The notes below the pieces were generated by a model. The model did no database searches and had not been told where the DNA came from. It saw only the letters and a program-made list of their open reading frames with translations. From Arthrobacter sp. ZGTC131 (GTDB lineage: Bacteria > Actinomycetota > Actinomycetes > Actinomycetales > Micrococcaceae), in contig NZ_PJIK01000009.1 in NCBI RefSeq assembly GCF_002929275.1, positions 124,001 to 188,000 on the forward strand: a DNA stretch of 64,000 nt. Direction: 5' to 3'. A program made the position numbers and the translations under genes. Of this stretch, positions 57,867-64,000 are shown in pieces. Each line of letters starts with the position of its first letter. Position 1 is the stretch's first letter.

Positions 57867-58826
57867 TCAGGCGACGACGGCGGCAGGGGCGGCCGCGCCT
57901 TCCGGCAGGTCGGCGAGCAGCTCGTCAGCCGTGGGCGGGTTGGCGCCCGGCCGGCGGACCGTGATGGCCGCGGCCTTGGACGCCATGCGTCCGAGCGTCT
58001 CCAGAACGGCGGGAGCCAAGCCGTCGGTCCCGCGTGCCAGCAGCCCGTAGATCAGCGCCGCCATGTAGGAGTCGCCGGCGCCGATGGTGTCCGCCACCAC
58101 CGATCTGATGGCCGGGATGTGCAGTTGCGTGGCCGGGGTGGCCAGCAGCGACCCCTCGGAGCCGCACGTGACCACGGCGAGCCCGGCGCCCAGGCCGAGG
58201 ATCCTTGCGGCCGCATCCTCGAGCCGCAGGCCCGGGTAGAGCCACCGTGCGTCCTCGTCGCTGAGCTTAACCACGTCCGTCAGCGGAACAAGCTCCTCGA
58301 AGATGGCCCTGGCCTCGGCCTGGCTGCCCAGGAGTGCAGGGCGGACGTTGGGATCGTAGGTGACCACGCATTCACGGTGCGATTGTTCCAGGAGCGTCTT
58401 CACCGCCGCGGCCCCGGGGGCCAGGAAGGTGGCGATCGAGCCGGTGTGGAGCACCTTCGGGAGGAACGCCGGCGCCACCGGCGGCAGCTCCCAGCGGATG
58501 TCGAACTCGTACCTGGCGGAGCCGTCGGCGGCCAGGGTGGCGGTGGCGGACGCCGTCCGTCCTGGCGTCCTGGAACCCGGAAGGAGCACGACGCCGGCGC
58601 CGTCCAGGTGCGCCTCGATCGCTGCGCCGCGGTCGTCGTCGCCGATGGAAGTCAGGAGGGCGGCGCGCACGCCGAGGCGTCCGAGGCCATATGCGACGTT
58701 CGCCGGAGACCCGCCGGGGTGTTCGACGGTCCCTTCGGGGGAGGTGACGACGTCGACCAGAGCTTCGCCGATGACGATGACATCAGGGGTTGCCGGGGGA
58801 GTTGCGCTGGAATGGGTCTTGAGCAT
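57867..58826 (-). CDS. PfkB-family sugar kinase (fructokinase-like)
   Basis: A 319-residue ribokinase-fold kinase. The N-terminal GEALVDVVTSPEGTVEHPGGSP (first signature, GG) and C-terminal DTIGAGDSYMAALIYGL (catalytic Asp, anion hole) are clear. Position next to the frc-type importer suggests fructose phosphorylation. Start ATG 58826 has GAAAGG about 8 bases upstream; a longer reading to 58916 is less likely. It follows the transporter genes on the same strand after 117 bases. Confidence 0.88.
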   Translation of the reverse strand: MLKTHSSATPPATPDVIVIGEALVDVVTSPEGTVEHPGGSPANVAYGLGRLGVRAALLTSIGDDDRGAAIEAHLDGAGVVLLPGSRTPGRTASATATLAADGSARYEFDIRWELPPVAPAFLPKVLHTGSIATFLAPGAAAVKTLLEQSHRECVVTYDPNVRPALLGSQAEARAIFEELVPLTDVVKLSDEDARWLYPGLRLEDAAARILGLGAGLAVVTCGSEGSLLATPATQLHIPAIRSVVADTIGAGDSYMAALIYGLLARGTDGLAPAVLETLGRMASKAAAITVRRPGANPPTADELLADLPEGAAAPAAVVA

Positions 58827-58943
58827 GGAGGGGCCTTTCACGGGGCCGTCCGCGGACCTGTTAGGGCCCGCGGACGGAGTTGGGGAGGGTAAAGCGGTGG
58901 TGCGGTAAAACGGCATTGCGGTGGCGCTCTAAACGGCGGCCGG

Positions 58944-59738
58944 TTAGGCGGTGGCGGCACCCGTCATGATGGCCACCGCATCGGTCATGCTGTGCGACTC
59001 GGGCGTGATGGTGGCCGCGCATTTTCCGAGGCGCTGGATGTGGATCCGGTCTGCCACGTCAAACACGTGCGGCATGTTGTGGCTGATGAGGATGACGGGC
59101 AGTCCTCGGTCCCGGAGGTCCCGGACCAGCTGCAGGACCTGGTTCGATTCCCGCACGCCGAGGGCCGCCGTCGGCTCATCCAGTACCACCACTTTGGATC
59201 CGAACGCAGCGGCACGGGCCACGGCGACGGCTTGGCGCTGTCCGCCGGACAGGTTCTCGACCGGAACCGTCACGTCTTGGAGCGTGGAGATACCGAGCCT
59301 GGTCAGCTCCTCCTTGGCTTTGCGGCGCATGCCTTTGGTGTCAAGGACGCGGAAGATTTTTCCCAGGGGCCCGGGAAGCCGTTCCTCGCGGCCCAGGAAC
59401 AGGTTGGACGCGACATCCAGCGCCGGCGAAACAGCAAGGTTCTGGTACACCGTTTCGATGCCGTGGGCGCGGGCGTCCTGCGGGCGCTTGAAGTGGACCG
59501 GCTGCCCGGATAACTTCAACTCGCCCGAATCGGGGATCTCGGCGCCGGTGAGGCACTTGATGAGTGTGGACTTTCCCGCGCCGTTGTCGCCGATGACGGC
59601 CAGGACTTCGCCGGGGTAGAGGTCAAGGCTGACGCCGTCCAGGCCCACCACCCGCCCGAACGTTTTGACGAGGTTCCTGGCCTGCAGGATCGGCTGGCGG
59701 ACCTCGGTGTTGGCGGGCTGGATTTCGGTGGCAGTCAT
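58944..59738 (-). CDS. frcA: Sugar ABC transporter ATPase, FrcA-like
   Basis: A 264-residue single-domain ATPase, unlike the double-domain protein at 29-30.7 kb. Walker A GDNGAGKSTLIKCL, signature LSGGQRQAVAVARA, Walker B VVVLDEPTAALG and switch histidine in ILISHNMPHV are present. The single-domain format matches FrcA of the rhizobial fructose importer. Its ATG overlaps the permease stop by four bases (ATGA). Confidence 0.88.
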   Translation of the reverse strand: MTATEIQPANTEVRQPILQARNLVKTFGRVVGLDGVSLDLYPGEVLAVIGDNGAGKSTLIKCLTGAEIPDSGELKLSGQPVHFKRPQDARAHGIETVYQNLAVSPALDVASNLFLGREERLPGPLGKIFRVLDTKGMRRKAKEELTRLGISTLQDVTVPVENLSGGQRQAVAVARAAAFGSKVVVLDEPTAALGVRESNQVLQLVRDLRDRGLPVILISHNMPHVFDVADRIHIQRLGKCAATITPESHSMTDAVAIMTGAATA

Positions 59739-60781
59739 GATTTCACCTTTCGGATCCACTGGTCGATGGACACAGCGAGGATGATGAGGACGCCCACGGC
59801 GAGGGTCTGGTAGAGCACGTCGAGCCCGGCCAGTGACAGGCCGTTGCGGAACACGCCCACGATCAGCGCCCCGAGGAGCGAGCCCCACACGGAGCCGCGG
59901 CCACCGAAGAGGCTGGTCCCGCCAATCACGACGGCGGTGATGGAGTCGAGGTTGAGATCCACCCCCGCGTTGGGGCTGGCAGCGTTCGTGCGGCCGATCT
60001 GGATCCACGCGCCGATCGCGAGCACTGCCCCCGCCGCGAGGTAGACGCTCATGAGGACGCGGTTGACCGGAATACCGGCCAGGCGGGCGGCTTCCTTGTC
60101 ATCGCCCACTGCGTAGACATGCCGGCCCCACGCGGTCTTCCCGAGAATGAAGGCGACCGCGATGTAGAGCAGGAGCATCATCACCACGCCCGTGGAGATG
60201 CGGACCGGGCCCACCGGGAACGTGCTTCCCATCCAGGTGAGCAGGCCGGGCATGCTGGAACCGCGGACTGTCGAGCCGCCGGAGTACAGCAGCGTCAGGG
60301 CAATGAAGATGTTCAGCGTGCCCAGAGTGACGATGAACGGAGGGAGCCTGAACCTGGTCACCAGGAAGCCGTTCAACGCCCCTGCCGCGAGGCCCACGAC
60401 GAGCCCGGCAAGGAGCGCAAGCGGTCCCGGCATGCCGCTGCTGACGGCCAGCTGCGCCACCACCATAGAGCCGAGGATCATGACGGCGCCCACCGAAAGG
60501 TCAATGCCCGCGGTCAGGATGATGAGTGTCTGGGCGATGGCCAGGGTTCCCACCACCGAGACCTGCTGGGTGATCAGCGATAGGTTCTCGACCCGGAGGA
60601 ACCTGTCGTTGAGGAGCCCGAAGACCACTACCGCGACGAGCAGCACGATGGCGGGGCTGAGGGCGGGGTAGCGGTGGAGGACGTTGCGGATACGGCTGAG
60701 CGGGGTCTGTCGATCGAGGAATTCCTCGGCCAGGTCGGCATGCCCGGTTGCGGGCGGGCCTGCTGTCTGTTGCTGGGTCAC
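59735..60781 (-). CDS. frcC: Sugar ABC transporter permease, FrcC-like
   Basis: A 348-residue BPD_transp_2 permease with about nine or ten helices. Typical segments are QTLIILTAGIDLSVGAVMIL, VTRFRLPPFIVTLGTLNIF and SITAVVIGGTSLFGGRGSVWG. A ~40-residue hydrophilic N-terminus precedes the first helix. It lies downstream of the binding-protein gene, separated by a hairpin. Confidence 0.88.
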   Translation of the reverse strand: MTQQQTAGPPATGHADLAEEFLDRQTPLSRIRNVLHRYPALSPAIVLLVAVVVFGLLNDRFLRVENLSLITQQVSVVGTLAIAQTLIILTAGIDLSVGAVMILGSMVVAQLAVSSGMPGPLALLAGLVVGLAAGALNGFLVTRFRLPPFIVTLGTLNIFIALTLLYSGGSTVRGSSMPGLLTWMGSTFPVGPVRISTGVVMMLLLYIAVAFILGKTAWGRHVYAVGDDKEAARLAGIPVNRVLMSVYLAAGAVLAIGAWIQIGRTNAASPNAGVDLNLDSITAVVIGGTSLFGGRGSVWGSLLGALIVGVFRNGLSLAGLDVLYQTLAVGVLIILAVSIDQWIRKVKS

Positions 60782-60866
60782 GGTTGCTCCTGAACTTCAA
60801 GGTTCTGCTGGGGCTGGTTCTGCTGGGAAGGACGTCGGCTTGGGCCGCCGGTTGTGTTGCTGTCCG

Positions 60867-60903
60867 CCGCGGGAGGGTGCCGATGCTCAGCGCCCTCCCG
60901 CGG
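60867..60903 (-). terminator. Intra-operon hairpin after the fructose-binding protein gene
   Basis: CCGCGGGAGGGTGC (60867-60880) pairs with GCGCCCTCCCGCGG (60890-60903), 14 bp with one G-T pair and a 9-base loop, between frcB and frcC. No T-run; likely attenuation or mRNA protection. Confidence 0.75.
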
Positions 60904-60920
60904 AGGGTGTCCAAGGCTGG

Positions 60921-62039
60921 TTACTTGCCCCAGCAGATCTGGGAAGCCTCGGACGTGGTGATGCTCTTGACGCCGTCGGCGGCCTTGTCCGTGACGAGCT
61001 CCACGCCGGTGTTGAAGAAGTCCAGGCCCTCGGAATTGGCCGGCTTCTTTCCGGTCTTGGCGAGCTCAACGATGGCCTTGACGCCCATCTCAGCCATCTT
61101 GACCGGGTACTGCTGGGCCGTGGCGCCGATGATGCCGGACTTGACGTTGTTGACGCCGGCGCAGCCGCCGTCAACCGAGACAACGAGCACGTCCTTTTCC
61201 TTGCCCGCAGCCTTCAGTGCCTCGAAGGCGCCGGCCGCGGCAGGCTCGTTAATGGTGTAGACAACGTTGACGTTCGGGTTCTTGGCGAGGAGGGTCTCCA
61301 TGGCGGTGCGGCCGCCGTCTTCGGCGCCCTGGGTCGCCTGGCTGCCCACGATCTCGTAGTCGCCGCCCTTGCCACCCGTGTACTTGCCGGTCTTGGCTTC
61401 GTCGCCGTTCTTCTTCTTGTCGGCAGTGTCGACGCCTAGACCGGTGAGGAAGCCCTGGTCACGGTTGTAGTCCACCGAGACAACCTTGTCGTCGAACAGG
61501 TCCAGCAGTGCGATGGTGGCCTTCTTACCGGCCAGCTGAGCGGCGGTCCACTTGCCGATCAGCTCACCCGCGGCGAAGTTGTCCGTGGCGAACGTGATGT
61601 CGGCCGCATCGGCGGGGTCCGGCGGCGTGTCGAGTGCGATGACGAAGAGGCCCGCGTCCTTCGCCTTCTTCAGTGCGTCCACCACGGACGGGCCGTTGGG
61701 CGTGATCAGGATGCCCTTGTCGCCCTTGGAGATTGCGTTTTCGATTGCCTGGATCTGGGTCTCTTCGTCGCCGTCTGCCTTGCCGGCCGCGAGCTTCAGG
61801 TCCACGCCGTCGGCTTCGGCGGCCTTCTTTGCGCCGTCCTGCATGGACACGAAGAAGGGGTTCGACGTGGTCTTTACAATCAGGGACACACCGACCTTCT
61901 CCGCGGACGAGCTTCCGGTAGACGTAGTGGCCGTGGAACTTCCGCCGCAGGCGGTGAGGCTGAGCGTGCCGAGGGTCAGGACTGCGCCGATGGCGAGCAT
62001 GCGGTTGGTGACTGTCCGCGGGGCTTTGGAACTCAACAT
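60921..62039 (-). CDS. frcB: Fructose-type binding lipoprotein, FrcB-like
   Basis: A 372-residue substrate-binding lipoprotein. The lipobox is LTACGGSS. The mature region begins VGVSLIVKTTSNPFFVSMQDG, with DGDEETQIQAIENAI, VIALDTPPDPADAADITFATDN and the C-terminal EASQICWGK. The fold is ribose-binding-protein like; fructose is inferred from the PfkB and GH32 neighbours. ATG 62039 has GGAG 6 bases upstream; a longer frame is rejected. The operator at 62073-62086 lies 34 bases upstream. Confidence 0.9.
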   Translation of the reverse strand: MLSSKAPRTVTNRMLAIGAVLTLGTLSLTACGGSSTATTSTGSSSAEKVGVSLIVKTTSNPFFVSMQDGAKKAAEADGVDLKLAAGKADGDEETQIQAIENAISKGDKGILITPNGPSVVDALKKAKDAGLFVIALDTPPDPADAADITFATDNFAAGELIGKWTAAQLAGKKATIALLDLFDDKVVSVDYNRDQGFLTGLGVDTADKKKNGDEAKTGKYTGGKGGDYEIVGSQATQGAEDGGRTAMETLLAKNPNVNVVYTINEPAAAGAFEALKAAGKEKDVLVVSVDGGCAGVNNVKSGIIGATAQQYPVKMAEMGVKAIVELAKTGKKPANSEGLDFFNTGVELVTDKAADGVKSITTSEASQICWGK

Positions 62040-62072
62040 TGAATCTCCTGGTTTCGTGGCACTTCCCGTGCC

Positions 62073-62086
62073 TGACAACGATGTCA
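62073..62086. promoter_or_regulatory. LacI operator TGACAACGATGTCA (frc)
   Basis: A 14-base palindrome (TGACA arms, CG centre) between frcB and the divergent LacI gene. The core TGACAACGATGTC recurs at 62151. A further inverted repeat TACATCATGTA follows at 62087-62097. Together they probably repress both genes. Confidence 0.75.
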
Positions 62087-62149
62087 TACATCATGTAATC
62101 AACGTCACAGGGTAGAGTCAAGATAAATTCGATGATGAAGGACCAAGTT

Positions 62150-63202
62150 ATGACAACGATGTCTAATCGTTACCAAGCCGAGGCGGCCAAGAACCGGCCC
62201 ACCATGCGCCATGTCGCAGCCTTGGCCGGAGTTGGGATTAAGACTGTCTCGCGGGTGATGAACGATGAGCCGGGCGTGTCCGAGGCAACCCGGCAGCGGG
62301 TCCTGGGCGCTTCCCAGCAACTCAATTACCAGCTGGACATGGCCGCCGGCAGTCTCCGCCGCTCCGGCCGCCAGACTCTTTCCATCGGGCTCCTGCTGCC
62401 CAGCGTGGCCAACCCGTTCAGCAGCGAGATCCACCGCGCGTTGGAGGACACGCTTGCTCCTCGCGGAATTGCCGTCTTTGCCGCCAGCATCGACGACGAC
62501 CCCGAGCGCGAGAAGTCACTTGTCGCCGCGTTCCTGGGACGGCGTGTGGACGGGCTGGTCCTGACCCCCATCGCCAAGAGCCAGTCCTACGTCATTCCGG
62601 AGCATTCGCGCGACCTGCCCATGGTCTTCATTGACCGCGAACCGGTGGGCCTGGAGGCGGACGCGGTGGTGACGGACAACGCCGTCGGGGCGGCCAAAGC
62701 CGCAGCCCATCTGATCGCGCAGGGCCACACGAAGCTTGCCTATCTCGGCGACCGCGGTGATATTCAAACGGCCCGCGAACGCCGGCGCGGCTTCACCGAG
62801 GAACTTGGGCGGGCGGGCATCGCAACGTCCGCGATTCCGCTGCGGGACGGCCTGCATGACGAGGAATCGGCGCGCCTGGCAGCACTGGAGCTGCTCACGG
62901 CGGAGGATGCACCCACGGCCATATTCTCCAGCCAGAACCTCGTCACGTTCGGGGTCATGCGGGCTCTAAAGGAGCTTGGCGCCAGCAAGCGCGTGGCCCT
63001 GGTGGGGTTCGACGATTTCACCCTGGCGGACATGATGGACCCCGGCGTCACCGTCATCGCACAGCACCCGGAGCGGATCGGGAAGCTCGCCGCCGAGCGG
63101 CTCCTGGCCAGGATCGACGGCGACGAGCAGGCCCCGCAGACGTATGTCGTCCCGTCGGAACTCATTCTGCGGGGATCCGGGGAGATCCGGCCGCCAAGCT
63201 GA
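62150..63202 (+). CDS. LacI-family regulator of the fructose module
   Basis: A 350-residue repressor with helix-turn-helix MRHVAALAGVGIKTVSRVMN and a hinge in DMAAGSLRRSGRQTLSIGLLLP, then a sugar-sensing domain (VFIDREPVGLEADAVVTDN; LVGFDDFTLADMMDPGV). ATG 62150 is chosen because AAGGA sits 7 bases upstream; two earlier ATGs at 62132 and 62135 lack one. The second copy of the operator, TGACAACGATGTCT at 62151-62164, begins on the second base of the start codon, implying autoregulation. Confidence 0.88.
   Translation: MTTMSNRYQAEAAKNRPTMRHVAALAGVGIKTVSRVMNDEPGVSEATRQRVLGASQQLNYQLDMAAGSLRRSGRQTLSIGLLLPSVANPFSSEIHRALEDTLAPRGIAVFAASIDDDPEREKSLVAAFLGRRVDGLVLTPIAKSQSYVIPEHSRDLPMVFIDREPVGLEADAVVTDNAVGAAKAAAHLIAQGHTKLAYLGDRGDIQTARERRRGFTEELGRAGIATSAIPLRDGLHDEESARLAALELLTAEDAPTAIFSSQNLVTFGVMRALKELGASKRVALVGFDDFTLADMMDPGVTVIAQHPERIGKLAAERLLARIDGDEQAPQTYVVPSELILRGSGEIRPPS
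62151..62164 (+). promoter_or_regulatory. Second TGACAACGATGTC operator, inside the start of the LacI gene
   Basis: Thirteen bases identical to 62073-62085, 78 bases away (about 7.5 helical turns). It overlaps the start codon and first codons of the regulator gene, so binding would also block its translation-start region or transcription elongation. Confidence 0.65.
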
Positions 63203-63281
63203 GCCGTATCCGGCCAGCCACTAACTGTTCAACCCGCCCACCTCGATCCACAGCCCACATCATCCACAAGAGGGGAATCCC

Positions 63282-63575
63282 ATGACCAAAACGCTGTACG
63301 CCGAATTCACCGTGAAACCCGGCAGCGAAGCCCGCGTAGCGGAAATGATGCGCGAACTGACCGAGCAGGTGCGCAGGGAGCCGGGCAACCAGCTGTTCCT
63401 GCCGTACACCCGGGAAGCCAATCCCCGCGAGTACTTCGTGTTCGAGGTCTACGAGGACGCCGCGGCATTCCAGGAGCACATCAGCGCGGATTACGGCGCC
63501 ACGTTCAACGGGGAGCTGGCGAACCACATCGAGGAGGACGGTTCGGTGCTGACCTGGCTCCAGCCAATTCACTGA
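63282..63575 (+). CDS. Antibiotic-biosynthesis-monooxygenase-fold small protein (quinol monooxygenase-like)
   Basis: A 97-residue ferredoxin-like dimeric fold protein of the ABM family: MTKTLYAEFTVKPGSEARVAE, PGNQLFLPYTREANPREYFVFEVYED and a C-terminal HIEEDGSVLTWL. Family members include YgiN quinol monooxygenase and LsrG-type aldose-phosphate enzymes; the motif set fits the sugar-associated LsrG-like branch, which could relate to the neighbouring sugar module. AGAGGGG lies about 7 bases upstream of the ATG. Confidence 0.8.
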   Translation: MTKTLYAEFTVKPGSEARVAEMMRELTEQVRREPGNQLFLPYTREANPREYFVFEVYEDAAAFQEHISADYGATFNGELANHIEEDGSVLTWLQPIH

Positions 63576-63677
63576 CCCGCGTCAGGTCGGGCCGGCGATA
63601 GGCGGAATGGCCACCGGGCGGCGATAGGCGGCACAACCACCAGGCCGCCGAAACCCCGGACTCTCCAGACAACAGTG

Positions 63678-63716
63678 AGGGCCGGTGCCCGCATGATTCA
63701 TGCGGGCACCGGCCCT
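63678..63716. terminator. 18-bp stem bidirectional terminator
   Basis: Arms 63678-63695 and 63699-63716 are perfect complements (AGGGCCGGTGCCCGCATG with its reverse), 3-base loop, then TTTCG. Lies between convergent ABM and GH32 genes. Confidence 0.85.
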
Positions 63717-63764
63717 TTCGCTGGTGTCCCGTGGGCTGCGTGCCCCGGTGGCCTGCCCGGGGAC

Positions 63765-64000
63765 TTAGCCCTTGCTCTTAGTGGGCTTTTGCGCTGTTCC
63801 GAACATGGAGTTGCTCAGGGGTGTCACGGTCAACGACTTCAGCTGGGCGGTGCCGCCCTCGGCGAAGAGCGCCACCTGGTTTGCCCCCTGCGCCGGGAAG
63901 ACCTGGTCTGTAATGGTCCGCAGCCCGTTCTGGGCGAAGACCTCCACGGAAGACCGGTCGACGTAGATGCGCAGGGTCACGTTGCCGTTTGCGTCCACCG
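63765..64000 (-). CDS. GH32 fructosidase C-terminus (cut by window edge)
   Basis: The last ~78 residues of a glycoside hydrolase family 32 protein. The beta-sandwich motif LRIYVDRSSVEVFAQNG is diagnostic of the GH32 C-terminal domain of levanases, invertases and fructan hydrolases. The C-terminus ends in PTKSKG. The catalytic propeller lies outside the window. With the frc importer, PfkB kinase and LacI regulator it points to fructan or sucrose use. Confidence 0.85.
   Translation of the reverse strand, partial: VDANGNVTLRIYVDRSSVEVFAQNGLRTITDQVFPAQGANQVALFAEGGTAQLKSLTVTPLSNSMFGTAQKPTKSKG

Overview
The window is high-GC DNA from an actinobacterium, most likely a soil Micrococcaceae member (Arthrobacter or Pseudarthrobacter type). 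This rests on GC-rich codon use, actinobacterial gene arrangements such as pstSCAB and frc-type sugar transporters, frequent GTG starts and four LacI-family regulators. Genus assignment is inference from gene content. The window reads as a metabolic and accessory stretch of chromosome. I see no phage, transposase, CRISPR array or plasmid functions.

Region 1 (1-15.6 kb) is nitrogen and amine metabolism: a partial prephenate dehydratase, an aldehyde dehydrogenase divergent from an NTF2-like protein, NCS1 and APC permeases, an AmiS/UreI channel, NADP-type glutamate dehydrogenase, an AraC regulator, a D-amino-acid-type PLP enzyme with a TetR regulator, a copper amine oxidase, a small His-rich membrane protein, a serine/threonine dehydratase behind an 8-bp tandem repeat, and a flavin reductase. 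Amine oxidase, aldehyde dehydrogenase and an AraC regulator recall the TynA/FeaB/FeaR aromatic-amine system.

Region 2 (15.7-22.8 kb) is phosphate uptake: pstSCAB behind a PHO-box-like repeat, convergent with a low-affinity Pit transporter and its DUF47 partner. A 57-bp tandem repeat and a terminator lie between them. A conserved hypothetical gene and tRNA-Lys(UUU) follow.

Region 3 (23.1-47.5 kb) is the centrepiece, a dispersed L-arabinan/arabinofuranoside utilisation locus. It has two tandem paralogous LacI regulators, a secreted GH43-AbfB enzyme, a YtfQRT-YjfF-type furanose ABC importer, three secreted multi-domain glycosidases (GH51, GH127 with a LamG domain inserted in the catalytic domain, and LamG-Ig-GH43), araB-araD-araA, and a cytoplasmic GH51. 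A LacI-type site close to TGTTAGCGTTCACA recurs at five places. At three promoters (importer, araBDA, abfA) it sits in the same TTGACG-N18-CACAMT frame. The inferred flow is extracellular debranching to arabinofuranose, import, intracellular trimming, then isomerase, kinase and epimerase to xylulose 5-phosphate. An HtrA-like lipoprotein protease is interleaved.

Region 4 (47.5-57.9 kb) holds an apparently isolated hemA with a G-run-rich upstream region, another LacI regulator, a cysteine hydrolase, the complete urease operon ureABCEFGD ending in a NiCoT nickel transporter, and a HhH-type DNA glycosylase.

Region 5 (57.9-64 kb) is a fructose/fructan module: PfkB kinase, FrcA-FrcC-FrcB importer, a divergent LacI regulator with two copies of TGACAACGATGTC, an antibiotic-biosynthesis-monooxygenase-type small enzyme, and the end of a GH32 fructosidase cut by the window edge. 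In all three ABC operons a strong hairpin follows the binding-protein gene.
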